A DNA stretch of 30,462 bases. Source: a virus. Shown here one piece after another: positions 14,256 through 22,382 of the stretch (position 1 is its first letter; each line of letters begins with the position of its first letter). The notes under the pieces were generated by a model that saw only the letters and a list, made by a program, of their open reading frames with translations, had not been told where the DNA came from and did not search any database. The DNA lies in IMG/VR virus record IMGVR_UViG_3300006032_000001, positions 1 to 30,462 of that record; one strand, written 5' to 3'. A program made the position numbers and the translations under genes.

Positions 14256-16349
14256 CTAGTGTCTGGTCAGCACGCGGCCGTCGGGGGTCGCGAATACGGC
14301 CCCATGCGGCAGCTTGGCGGCTTGTGCCGCGCTGGTCACGACCACCGGCAGCGCACCGTTGGCGCGGTAGTATTCCAGCGCTGCTGCCTTGGCCCTGGTG
14401 GCCTGTCCAGGCGCGTAGTCATCGACGTTCAAATCCTTGCCGGTACTGTCCTTGTAGGCTTGGATCAGGGGCTGATACCGACCGTAAAGATAATCCACGT
14501 CGGTGGAGAGCGCGGTTTGAATGCCGCCCTTGCCCTTCGAGGGGGAATAGCTGTCGTAATGATCTCTCTGCTCGCCCTCGGTCGGCGCCTTGCCGTTGAG
14601 GAACTTCGGCAGCTCGCTCGCGACAAACTTGCGGCCTTCATTGAATTTGATGAGCCACGGCGCATTGGTCTGCCCCGCAATCCAGCCCGAGAATGCGTTT
14701 TGCGCCCTGGTTGAATGGTCAGGCAGCTCGCGCGCCGCCTGCGCCAGCTCGTACATATGGTTGATGAGCGTTGCCGCGCTCAACATCGAGGCTCCCGGGC
14801 CGGTGTGTCCCGGTGTGTATTGCTGGATTGTCGTTTGGCGGCGCTTGTAGGCTTGCTCGTCGTAACTGGGATCGGCCTGCAAAACGGCAGCGCGAAGTTG
14901 CTGCGCCTGCGGACTGCGAGCGGTCGCGGGAGGATATGCCAGCCGAGTGTCCAAGACGCCCTGCACCTGATTGGCAAGCGACGGATTACGCTTCTGAAGG
15001 TCGGCAATATAGGCTGGACCGGACAGGTCCGCATTCCCCGGCGGCTGTTCGTTCCCCGGCTTCCTCTGGCTGGGAGCGGAATAGACGACGTTTCCGGTAT
15101 TGCCTGGCGGCTGTGCAGCCGGAGCGCCGGGCGCCTGCCCCGTGGCAATCGCCGCATTGCCCGCGTCCCGCGTTGCCCACGCATGGGCGTAGGGAGCCGC
15201 CTTGGGGTTCCTGGCGGCCATGTTCTGGAACGCGGCGTTGGTGATCTCGGCGAATTTCGCGGGATCGCCGCCAGACTGAGCCAGCGCCTTCTTCGCCAGC
15301 GCCGGGGAGCGCACATAGACGTCGAAATACGGCGCCTGAAGGTTCGCCGGCAGCTTCTCGGCTCCCGACTGCGGCCAGTATTTCGCGGCATAGATTTGCG
15401 CCGCCTGATCCTTGGTCAGATTGGCCATCTGGTCAGGCGAGGTGATCCCGAGCTTTGCCAGCTCGGGCTTGTTGGCCGCATAGTTGATGCCGAAGTTGGT
15501 CGGCGCGCCGTTCATGTCGGACGGGTTCAATCCGCCTTCATTGCCGAGGACGTGGGCGACGGAGGCTTGCACGCCGCCCGTCGCTCCACCGCCAGATGCT
15601 GGACCACCTCCTCCCTGTGCTGAGCCGCCGCCAACGGCGACGATCTGCGTAACGGAATTGCCGTTCGCGTCAGTCGTCTGGATTTCCCGGTATTGCGGCG
15701 CATCGGGATCGCGGTAATCGACGACCCATTGCCCATCATCGCCGTAATGTCCGATCGCACGGCCGACGACCTGGCCCTTGCGCCCCTCTCCCGGCATTCC
15801 GAACACGTCGTGGAAGTGGGTCGGGTCGGCCGCATAAATATGCGCTCCGATGAGGCTGGCAGCGGCCTTCTGCTGCGCCGGATCGCCGCTTTCCAGCGAC
15901 TTGACGATATCCTCCTCGCCGGGCGTGACATTGCCCGCCGCCTTGTCCGCCTCGAACCGGGTACGCGCCTGCCTGGCCGCCAAGGTGTAATTGCCAGCCT
16001 GCGCCGGGAAGTAGATTTCCGACAGCGCCGTGAGATTGCTCTGCTTGGTGTCGGCATCGGTCGCGTCGTGGATCGTCTTGAGCGTATCCGTGAACTCGAG
16101 GAACTGCCCCATCAGCTTCGACACGCTGCCCGGCGAGCCGTCCGACTGAGCGAACGCGGTCTGGAACTCCTGCGCGCGGGTCGCCTTCTGCTTGAGCGCC
16201 GCCATCTTCTGCTTGACGGCCTGGTTCTGGAGCTGCTGCGCCTGAAGCTGGGCGCGCTGGGCATCGTCAGCCATCGGGTTCGGCACGAGGCTCTGGGCAT
16301 TGCCGAGGATCGTGGAATAATCGACCGGCTGGGCGGCGAACTCGGCCAT
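14256..16349 (-). CDS. Ejection protein with GH108 muramidase domain (697 aa)
   Basis: The start is the ATG at 16349, overlapping the upstream stop (TGATG). An upstream in-frame start adds a low-complexity Arg/Gly shadow of the previous gene. The N-terminus (about 20-190) is helical and Gln-rich (AQLQAQQLQNQAVKQKM). At about 265-400 there is a glycoside hydrolase 108 type domain: VLGNEGGLNPSDMNGAPTNF, with the catalytic Glu of the EGG motif at about 271, then GIN and an IYAAKYW block. The C-terminus is helical. It is probably ejected into the periplasm to open peptidoglycan for DNA entry, a role given in other phages to lysozyme-bearing internal or tail proteins. Confidence 0.75.
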   Translation of the reverse strand: MAEFAAQPVDYSTILGNAQSLVPNPMADDAQRAQLQAQQLQNQAVKQKMAALKQKATRAQEFQTAFAQSDGSPGSVSKLMGQFLEFTDTLKTIHDATDADTKQSNLTALSEIYFPAQAGNYTLAARQARTRFEADKAAGNVTPGEEDIVKSLESGDPAQQKAAASLIGAHIYAADPTHFHDVFGMPGEGRKGQVVGRAIGHYGDDGQWVVDYRDPDAPQYREIQTTDANGNSVTQIVAVGGGSAQGGGGPASGGGATGGVQASVAHVLGNEGGLNPSDMNGAPTNFGINYAANKPELAKLGITSPDQMANLTKDQAAQIYAAKYWPQSGAEKLPANLQAPYFDVYVRSPALAKKALAQSGGDPAKFAEITNAAFQNMAARNPKAAPYAHAWATRDAGNAAIATGQAPGAPAAQPPGNTGNVVYSAPSQRKPGNEQPPGNADLSGPAYIADLQKRNPSLANQVQGVLDTRLAYPPATARSPQAQQLRAAVLQADPSYDEQAYKRRQTTIQQYTPGHTGPGASMLSAATLINHMYELAQAARELPDHSTRAQNAFSGWIAGQTNAPWLIKFNEGRKFVASELPKFLNGKAPTEGEQRDHYDSYSPSKGKGGIQTALSTDVDYLYGRYQPLIQAYKDSTGKDLNVDDYAPGQATRAKAAALEYYRANGALPVVVTSAAQAAKLPHGAVFATPDGRVLTRH

Positions 16350-17038
16350 CAGAACAGCTGCGACAGGAAGGACGGCATTCCGCCGCCGCCCCCGGCTCCA
16401 CCCATTCCGCCGCCGCCACCCATTCCGCCAGCCACGGCGCTCGCCACCTGATCGAGGAATTGGCCCGTGCTGTTCCACATGCCGGCGGTCAACCCGCCCT
16501 TGCCGAGATAGCCCGACGCCTTGGCGCCGCCGATATTGCTCAGCAGGCTGGTGATGTTGTTGGTTTCCTGCTGGTTGAAGCCGGTGACGCTGTTGGTCGC
16601 GCCCTCGCCGAGGCCGACGAGGCTGCCGAGATTGCCGATCTGGTTCTGGATGACGCTCGACAGCGTATCCCTGCCGAAGTCGGCCAGCGCGCCCTGCGTA
16701 TTGCCGCCGCGGATTCCGCCCGTCGCGGAAGCGTTCTGAAGCACCGCCTCCTGCCCGTTGTTGTAGAGGCTCTGGTAGAGCGGTGAATCCTTGAGCGCGG
16801 CGATCTGCGCTTGCGACGCATCGACGCCCTTCAGTCCGAGCAGGCTTTCGAGCGGATCAAGCGCCGAGGTTCCAGCGCCCATGTATGGAGCGAAGTCGGA
16901 GCGGGCGAGGTCGAACTCGCGATGCTGCTCGCCGATGCCCTTGTTGTAGGCGTCAACCTGGGCATTCGTCGCCTGAGAGATGGCATGTTTCTGTGCGCCG
17001 GCACCGAGCAAGCCGCCGATAAACGAGAAAAGTCCCAA
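16349..17038 (-). CDS. P22 gp7-like ejection protein (229 aa)
   Basis: The likely start is TTG at 17038, preceded at about 9 nt by GGAGGA. The N-terminus MGLFSFIGGLLGAGAQ is hydrophobic and glycine-rich. The middle (about 80-160) has SLYNNGQEAVLQNASATGG and IRGGNTQGALADFGRD, a pattern shared by small phage DNA-transfer proteins. The end is an unusually glycine-rich tail (GGMGGGGGMGGAGG) before PSFLSQLF. It lies between portal and the muramidase ejection protein and overlaps the latter by one base. Expected to be packed in the virion and released into the cell. Confidence 0.65.
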   Translation of the reverse strand: MGLFSFIGGLLGAGAQKHAISQATNAQVDAYNKGIGEQHREFDLARSDFAPYMGAGTSALDPLESLLGLKGVDASQAQIAALKDSPLYQSLYNNGQEAVLQNASATGGIRGGNTQGALADFGRDTLSSVIQNQIGNLGSLVGLGEGATNSVTGFNQQETNNITSLLSNIGGAKASGYLGKGGLTAGMWNSTGQFLDQVASAVAGGMGGGGGMGGAGGGGGMPSFLSQLF

Positions 17039-17088
17039 GGCCGCAGTCCTCCGCTGCGGCGAACCTTACCGAGCCCGCCTTCGCTCTG

Positions 17089-17103
17089 GCGATTGAACAG
17101 TTC
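17089..17103 (-). repeat. 15-bp late-operon repeat, copy 5
   Basis: GAACTGTTCAATCGC on the minus strand. It abuts the TAG of the 115-aa gene and lies 50 nt before the TTG start of the gp7-like gene. Confidence 0.9.
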
Positions 17104-17451
17104 CTAGCCGTCCACCCACTGGAACATATCGTGGAACACGTCGGTCGCCTCGGCATCGACGATCAAATCACGCCGAATAACCTCCGCCAGCCATGACGGA
17201 ACAAGCGCTCGCGGGATCGGGCAGGTGTCAGGATTGTGATAGATGCCGACGCTGGTTTTCCCGCTCTCAAAGAAACCGACAATCAGGTGACCGACTAGCT
17301 GATCTTCTGGGTCCGAGGCATCGCAGACGAGCTTGGCGTGGCGGATCACTTCACCCTGCCGGTTCTCGCGCGGCTCGGCTTGCTGGAGCACATGGATATC
17401 AGCACCACCCTTCATGCGAACCCTGCCGATGCGGGCGCGGAACTCGGTCAC
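17104..17451 (-). CDS. Unknown protein after portal (115 aa)
   Basis: The GTG start at 17451 overlaps the portal stop (GTGA). The protein is soluble with mixed alpha/beta character (IGRVRMKGGADIHVLQ, HLIVGFFESGKTSVGIYHN) and an acidic C-terminus. The ESGKTS string resembles a P-loop by chance, but there is no Walker B context. Its coupling to portal suggests a head-assembly or packaging accessory. No family is recognised. Confidence 0.6.
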   Translation of the reverse strand: MTEFRARIGRVRMKGGADIHVLQQAEPRENRQGEVIRHAKLVCDASDPEDQLVGHLIVGFFESGKTSVGIYHNPDTCPIPRALVPSWLAEVIRRDLIVDAEATDVFHDMFQWVDG

Positions 17452-19646
17452 TGGCCCTTGCCTCCGAACAGCTTGGCGAGCCCGGCAAACCGAGCGCTGT
17501 GCGCCGATGCCTGCGCCTTGACTCGATTGGCAACCGCATTGTTCGCTTCGATCGCGAGCTGCGCCGGGAGATGCTGGGTCTGAGTCTCCAGGTGATCGGC
17601 CTCGGCCTGGGTCTTCCTGATCTGGACCACCTTGTGTGCCGCCTCCAGCCCGTCGGGAACCTGCGGAGCCGCTTCTGGCCCGCCGACCGCCTGCGCCTGG
17701 GCGAGCTTGAGCATGGTATCGGCCTTGCGCTGGCCCGCCGATGCGGCGAGGTCGGCAGCCTTGGCGGCGGCGAGGTCGGCCTGTGGATCGGGCGCCTGTT
17801 GCTGCTGGGCCTGCGCCATCTGCGCTTTCTCTTCGTCGGTGGGCTCGGCAAGGCCGCTCAGCAGCGCCTTCTTGCGGGCGAACTTCTGAAGGTCGGTCAT
17901 GCCTTCGCCGTCCATGTTGGAAACGGCGGTGATGATCGCCGCCTGCGCCAGCTCGGGATCGAGCTGCATGGTGATCTCGGCCAGGCTGATCATCGACTTC
18001 GCGGTCTTGTCGCGACGCGTGGCGGTGGCCTCGGTCACGTCGGCGACGACCTTGTAATGCCCGCGCGAGAAGTCGTTGAGGTTGATCTGCCGGCCCTTGG
18101 GATCGATCGCCGGCTGAACCAGAGTCGCGGTCCCGTCGTTGCCGTCCTCGGCCATCGTCTCGACTTCGCGGCCCGGCTCGTAATAGACGTCCGCCGCCAT
18201 CGACAGGTAAATCTCGCCTTCGCGCTGGACCGACTGGCGCATGTTGTCGAGATAGATTCCGGACTTCGCATCGACCCGCGTTGCCGCCACTTCCAAAGCA
18301 TCGGCCGAGGTGTTGGCTTTCACCTCATCCGAGCCGTCGCGCTGGTCATCGGTCAATGCCGACTGGGTCAGTTGAAGGATCGCCGCGTCCACCGGAGCGA
18401 GCTGCGGCGCCTCGACCTTGCCGATCGGGCCGGCGGAGAGGATTTGTCCGCTTTCCGGATCGACCAACGGTTCAACCACGGCATAGGCATGGCGATCGAC
18501 CACCTGCCGGGCCCACAGGTCGGCAAGGTGCGGCGGCATCTGCGACGCGGCGAAGATCGGGATTTCGCGCGGGCTCATCGCGCTGGTCTCGGCAAGCCTC
18601 GACACCACGGCATTGTACAGCCGGTTGGAGTCCATCTTGTCCTGGACATAGCCCTTGAAGCGCTCGACCCCATCGACATAGGAGCGCTTGCCATAGACCG
18701 GCACAACCGGAATCTGGTCGCCCGCGATCAGCCCCTTGTCGTGCAGCACCTCGGCGCCGCTCAGCACATATTTGTGGACCCGCTTGCGCTTGAGATTGCG
18801 CGTCTGGACGCTCCAGCCCATCTTCTTGAGGTCAGTGAGTTCGCCCGGCTCAAGCTCGCTTGCCCAATAGCGCTCCTGCTCCCCGGAGAGCTTGTGCGTC
18901 AGGACATAGAGCTTCTCGTCGGCCTGCTCGGTCTCGTAATATTCGCACAGCTTCACCACGTCCGGCGTGAACCAGTCGTAGATCGGCTTGAGCATGTTCT
19001 CCGGCCAGCTACAGATCGCCCCGTCGTTCTCTTCCTCGAACGACACGCGGTCCTTGGCGGTAATCACGAACGCGAACGCGGCGTCCGACTTGTCATAGAG
19101 GATCGAATCGGGATCGAAGAACACCCGCTGGTCGGCATCGACGATCGCCAGCGCCGGATTGATTCGCTGCTCGTCGGAATCCTTGTCGTATGGGTCAGCC
19201 CATTCGTTGGTCAGCCGGTAGGCGCCGAACCCGCCGCTGGCAGCCTCGAGAAAGCCGTTGTCGCGCGCCTGCTGGGCCTTGAAGCGGTGGCTGTCGGCAC
19301 GGTGCAGCCCGTCGAGCGTCTGCGCGCTGTCATCGTCGCCCTTGCCTCCCGCCGGCCGGAAGTCGGGGACGATCCGGTTCTCGTTGTAGTCGCGGTAAAT
19401 CTTCTCCAGGCCGTCCTTGGTGAGGTTGATCTCCATCTTGATCGCGTTGCAGAAGGATTCGCCAAACTCGCCTTCCCACATCGCGCCGGGAATGGAGACG
19501 AAGCGGCGCGCGGCAAGCGACAGGGAGCGCTGTTCGAGCTGCGGCGGGACGGTTCGGTCGAAGCGGCGCATGGCGCGCTCGTGAACGGCGTCGAGCGCCT
19601 TGTCGGACGATTTGTGGTCCTCTAGCGCTTCGTCATGTTCCGCCAT
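17448..19646 (-). CDS. P22-type portal protein (732 aa)
   Basis: Length is close to the 725 aa of P22 gp1. The N-terminal region has the family features IYRDYNENRIVPDFRP at about 83-98 and then SHRFKAQQARDNGFLEAASGGFGAYRL. The central part holds charged wing-type sequences and FDPDSILYDKSDAAF. The C-terminal 130 residues form a long Ala/Gln-rich helix (MAQAQQQQAPDPQADLAAAKAADLAAS), like the barrel of P22-type portals. It is the dodecameric entry point for packaging and ejection. The 15-bp repeat lies 32 nt before the ATG. It shows no clear Shine-Dalgarno sequence. Confidence 0.9.
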   Translation of the reverse strand: MAEHDEALEDHKSSDKALDAVHERAMRRFDRTVPPQLEQRSLSLAARRFVSIPGAMWEGEFGESFCNAIKMEINLTKDGLEKIYRDYNENRIVPDFRPAGGKGDDDSAQTLDGLHRADSHRFKAQQARDNGFLEAASGGFGAYRLTNEWADPYDKDSDEQRINPALAIVDADQRVFFDPDSILYDKSDAAFAFVITAKDRVSFEEENDGAICSWPENMLKPIYDWFTPDVVKLCEYYETEQADEKLYVLTHKLSGEQERYWASELEPGELTDLKKMGWSVQTRNLKRKRVHKYVLSGAEVLHDKGLIAGDQIPVVPVYGKRSYVDGVERFKGYVQDKMDSNRLYNAVVSRLAETSAMSPREIPIFAASQMPPHLADLWARQVVDRHAYAVVEPLVDPESGQILSAGPIGKVEAPQLAPVDAAILQLTQSALTDDQRDGSDEVKANTSADALEVAATRVDAKSGIYLDNMRQSVQREGEIYLSMAADVYYEPGREVETMAEDGNDGTATLVQPAIDPKGRQINLNDFSRGHYKVVADVTEATATRRDKTAKSMISLAEITMQLDPELAQAAIITAVSNMDGEGMTDLQKFARKKALLSGLAEPTDEEKAQMAQAQQQQAPDPQADLAAAKAADLAASAGQRKADTMLKLAQAQAVGGPEAAPQVPDGLEAAHKVVQIRKTQAEADHLETQTQHLPAQLAIEANNAVANRVKAQASAHSARFAGLAKLFGGKGQ

Positions 19647-19678
19647 GCGCCAGGCTTACCGTTTCCCGACGGCAGGCG

Positions 19679-19693
19679 GCGATTGAACAGTTC
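19679..19693 (-). repeat. 15-bp late-operon repeat, copy 6
   Basis: GAACTGTTCAATCGC on the minus strand, 5 nt after the terminase stop and 32 nt before the portal start. Confidence 0.9.
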
Positions 19694-19698
19694 CCGCC

Positions 19699-21192
19699 CT
19701 ATCTCCTGAAGGCCAGCGTCGGGATCGACACCGGGCCGTGCTCTTTCTTCGGCATGGCGTCGATCGCGAACGTCAATGCCAAGCTGTCGGCGCGGTCAGG
19801 CGACTTGCCGACCCGTTTCTTGTATTCCTTCTTGTTCTCCATCAGCAGATTGCCGTCGCGGTAGCTGTAGCGCATCGCCGTCGCCTCCGCCTTCAGCTCA
19901 CCGTCCCTCGCGATGCTGCAGGGCGGCTCCTTCAGCCAGTCGAGCAGCCCGCGCCACATCTTGGCCCGGAGATTGTAGTTCTTCCCGTCGCTGCGTCTGG
20001 CGCCTGTATGCACGCCCACGGTCACGCTGCCGTATTTCGAGCGTTTGAGCTGGTCGTAAACGCTCACCCCCGGCCCATCCAGTTCAATCACGATGGCGTC
20101 TACGCCACCGATCGCGTCGGCTTCCGCAATGACCCATCCGGCCTGGTCTGGACCATCCAGTTTGCCGCTCTTCGATTTCGTCCACGGACAGACGCGACCG
20201 CGCCTGAACGTAATACAGCTACGGTCATCGCCCTCATGGGCGGCGTCCACGCCGAGAATCTTTGCGCCGACCTGCTCAAGATCGGCGGGCCCGACCGAGA
20301 ACGCATCCTCGAATAGCGACCCCTCGATCCACGCATTCGACACCGAGGCGGAGTAATCAATGTCCACCTCCTGGGCCAAGATGACCGGATCGAGCTTGCG
20401 CCGCTGATCGTCGTACCACGCCTGGTTCTTGCGCGGGTCGTCCTTCCAATGGAAGGTGAATATCTTGGTCGTGCCGTTGTGGCGCTTTCGATAGAAGCTG
20501 TTGCCCGAACCGTTCGGTGTGGACACGTCGATCTTGCAGTTCGAGGTCTGGCTTAGCGCTGCCTCGATCTTCTCCGAGCGCTCATAGAACGCGCTTTCGT
20601 CCTTGAAATAGATGCCCGTTCTCGCGCCGCGTCCGATGTTGTCGCCGGCCTCGCCGATGATGCTCGCCCCATTCTCCGGGTTGTTGATGAGCATGAACTT
20701 GCCGCCGTCCCAGCCACTCGGGCGGAACTCACGCGGCAGCAGATCCACGAACAGCCTGATCTTGGGGAACAACGCTTTGAGGTTGCCGATCTCATCGACA
20801 TACTCTTCCTTGCGGCTGCCGAACCCGATCTGCATGTCGGGATAGAACAGCCACATATGCGCCGCCACCGCCACGCACAGCCACGAGACGCCCATGTCGC
20901 GGCTCTTCTCGGCAAGCCCGTCCTCGCGCCCCTTCCACAGCACATAGACCCATTCGACGAACTCGGCCTGTTTGGGGAACAGCACGAACGGGACATGCAC
21001 CGGCAAGCCGATCTCGACGTTGCGCGGGTCGCTCGTCATGCCCCAGTCGTTGATGAACTCGACCGGATGCTCGCGGTAGAACAGCTTGAGCGCCGCGACC
21101 TCTTCGGGCTTCATGGCGCGAAGGCGCTTCATCCGCTCGGCACGTTCGGCCAGGACTGCCGCGTAGTCTGGAGCTTTCCAGTCGAAGCTCAT
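19699..21192 (-). CDS. terL: Terminase large subunit
   Basis: This 497-aa DNA-packaging motor has an N-terminal ATPase with a Walker A-like motif EKSRDMGVSW at about 95-104 (Arg-rich variant usual in terminases) and Walker B IYFKDES at about 194-200. The C-terminal RNase H-like nuclease has ILGVDAAHEGDD (Asp about 316), VIELDGPGVSVYDQL (Asp about 372) and SPDRADSLALTF (Asp 466/469). All key acidic residues appear present. It overlaps the small subunit by 4 bases (ATGA). It would cut and translocate DNA, probably by a headful mechanism as in P22-like phages; that last point is inferred. Confidence 0.92.
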   Translation of the reverse strand: MSFDWKAPDYAAVLAERAERMKRLRAMKPEEVAALKLFYREHPVEFINDWGMTSDPRNVEIGLPVHVPFVLFPKQAEFVEWVYVLWKGREDGLAEKSRDMGVSWLCVAVAAHMWLFYPDMQIGFGSRKEEYVDEIGNLKALFPKIRLFVDLLPREFRPSGWDGGKFMLINNPENGASIIGEAGDNIGRGARTGIYFKDESAFYERSEKIEAALSQTSNCKIDVSTPNGSGNSFYRKRHNGTTKIFTFHWKDDPRKNQAWYDDQRRKLDPVILAQEVDIDYSASVSNAWIEGSLFEDAFSVGPADLEQVGAKILGVDAAHEGDDRSCITFRRGRVCPWTKSKSGKLDGPDQAGWVIAEADAIGGVDAIVIELDGPGVSVYDQLKRSKYGSVTVGVHTGARRSDGKNYNLRAKMWRGLLDWLKEPPCSIARDGELKAEATAMRYSYRDGNLLMENKKEYKKRVGKSPDRADSLALTFAIDAMPKKEHGPVSIPTLAFRR

Positions 21193-21671
21193 CCGATCAG
21201 CTTGGTATAAGCCTCCGCCGCTTGCGCGGGCGTCATCTCGGCGGTGATTTGCGCAACCGGGATCGGACCATGCCCATCAGCGCCGGACAGCTTGAGCAAG
21301 TCACCGTAGCGCTTGGGATCCCACTTCGCGAGCAGCTTGAGACGGGTTTCGACCCGGAGACGCGACCGCGTGATCCACTCGCTGTTCGGCATTTCGTCGC
21401 CGTTCGCGCCCTTCTTCGTGTCGTGGTGCGTTTCGTCGGCAATCTCAAGCGCTTCAACCGCGATCGCATCAAAACCATCGTCGCGCGCACGCGCATACGC
21501 GATGGCAAGCGGTTCACCGTCCAACTCTCTCTCGGCATCGCACCATCTGCGGAACGTCGTCGGATGTGGCATCCCCTCATCCCGGCATATCTGCGCTAGT
21601 GGCTCACCGGCACTCAGGCGCTCAAGGAGCGCCGCTGCCACCTCTTCGCTATATTCGGACTGGCGCGCCAT
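21189..21671 (-). CDS. terS: Terminase small subunit
   Basis: The protein is 160 aa with an N-terminal HTH region (SEEVAAALLERLSAGEPLAQICRDEGMPHPTTFRRW, about residues 8-43). A long helix with YARARDDGFDAIAVEALEIAD follows, then a conserved RSRLRVETRLKLLAKWDPKRYG segment at about 102-123, as in the Sf6 gp1/terminase small family. It recognises the packaging start site and loads the large subunit. The start ATG overlaps the stop of the 25-aa ORF (TAATG). A pac site is often within this gene, but none can be identified by eye. Confidence 0.9.
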   Translation of the reverse strand: MARQSEYSEEVAAALLERLSAGEPLAQICRDEGMPHPTTFRRWCDAERELDGEPLAIAYARARDDGFDAIAVEALEIADETHHDTKKGANGDEMPNSEWITRSRLRVETRLKLLAKWDPKRYGDLLKLSGADGHGPIPVAQITAEMTPAQAAEAYTKLIG

Positions 21672-21748
21672 TACGCCACCTTGACCGGGGAATAGTCGCG
21701 GATCGCCGCTGCCACAGCCTCACAGGCGCCGTTGTGTGCAGCACTCAT
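21671..21748 (-). CDS. 25-aa coupled micro-ORF between HNH and terS
   Basis: The frame starts at an ATG overlapping the HNH stop (TGATG) and ends in a TAA overlapping the terS start (TAATG). The predicted peptide is MSAAHNGACEAVAAAIRDYS plus a short tail, mildly helical with one Cys. Perfect coupling on both sides suggests translation. It may be a leader that feeds ribosomes to terS, or a functional peptide. Confidence 0.45.
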   Translation of the reverse strand: MSAAHNGACEAVAAAIRDYSPVKVA

Positions 21749-22029
21749 CACACTCGCTCCAACGTCAGGCTCTCAAGCCGACAGCGGGCGGCGCTCGGCT
21801 TGGTCTCGGCAATCATCCCGCGCTCACTGTTGCATTGCTCATGGGCGAGGCGGAGATTGGCCAGCTCGTTTCCGCCGCCACGGGCTTTCGGAATGGCGTG
21901 ATCGATCGTCGCCCGGCCCTTGCCGTTGCCCTGATGGAAGCCGTCGTGACACAGCCAGCAGCGAAAGCCGTCGCGGCGCGTGATCGCCCGGATGCGCCAG
22001 TTGCGGATTCGAGACGTTCCCCAGGACAC
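21748..22029 (-). CDS. HNH endonuclease next to terminase
   Basis: The protein is 93 aa from the GTG at 22029, chosen because GGGAGGG lies about 8 nt upstream. The longer frame would read through the 15-bp repeat and its neighbouring gene. Motifs are FRCWLCHDGF at about 22-31, IDHAIPKARGG at about 41-51, and NLRLAHEQCNSERG at about 57-70, which together form an HNH nuclease site. Small HNH proteins beside terminase assist cleavage or packaging in HK97-type phages. This one may do the same, or be a mobile nuclease. Confidence 0.85.
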   Translation of the reverse strand: MSWGTSRIRNWRIRAITRRDGFRCWLCHDGFHQGNGKGRATIDHAIPKARGGGNELANLRLAHEQCNSERGMIAETKPSAARCRLESLTLERV

Positions 22030-22060
22030 TGATCCACCCTCCCATTTTCCCCGGTCATCA

Positions 22061-22075
22061 GCGATTGAACAGTTC
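22061..22075 (-). repeat. 15-bp late-operon repeat, copy 7
   Basis: GAACTGTTCAATCGC on the minus strand. Its first two bases overlap the TGA of the upstream HTH gene, and it lies 31 nt before the HNH start. It is the first copy in the late region, at the early/late boundary. Confidence 0.9.
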
Positions 22076-22382
22076 ACGGCGCTTCGCTCGGATTGATGAT
22101 CCAGATCGACGCATCGCGGACGGTCCAGCCGAGCATGTTCATGCGCCGCCATACCGAGCGCTCGGTCCGGTCCATCAGGATCGCGATCTGCTTGGGCTTC
22201 TTGCCGTTGAGCAGGTGACGACGAAGCCGGAGCAGGTCGGCAGTCGACCAGTGCCAGCGTTCGAACTTGCGTTCCGAGCCTCTGAGAGCGCGCTCCAGGC
22301 GCAGGGTTTCGAGCGGAGTCAGCTCGCGGGTGCGGCTGAGCGCGTCGAGCCGTTCAAGCGTCGATTTGAACTCCCTCCCCAT
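22074..22382 (-). CDS. HTH protein at the early/late boundary (102 aa)
   Basis: The C-terminal half has LRRHLLNGKKPKQIAILMDRTERSVWRRMNMLGW (about 52-86, in two overlapping stretches), a helix-turn-helix resembling GcrA-like or sigma region-4-like domains. The N-terminal half is charged and helical (ETLRLERALRGSERKFERWHW). GGGGAGGGG lies just before the ATG. As the last early gene before the terminase block it is a good candidate for a late-gene activator or antiterminator. This is a positional inference. Confidence 0.6.
   Translation of the reverse strand: MGREFKSTLERLDALSRTRELTPLETLRLERALRGSERKFERWHWSTADLLRLRRHLLNGKKPKQIAILMDRTERSVWRRMNMLGWTVRDASIWIINPSEAP

Noticed and set aside
17104-17451. 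ESGKTS in the protein after portal as a P-loop
   Set aside because: It lacks the GxxxxGK spacing context, a Walker B motif and sufficient length for an ATPase.
17193-19625. An 810-codon plus-strand open frame opposite the portal gene
   Set aside because: It is the antisense shadow of a GC-rich gene; the minus strand encodes a clear P22-type portal and the plus frame has no recognisable domain.
940-22075. The seven 15-bp repeats as a CRISPR array or transposon ends
   Set aside because: Copies are hundreds to thousands of bases apart, all in one orientation, without spacers, inverted partners or a transposase.
940-22075. The repeats as ordinary host SOS boxes
   Set aside because: Known LexA boxes space GAAC/GTTC half-sites by 4 or 7 bases, here by 1; conservation also extends beyond the palindrome to AATCGC.
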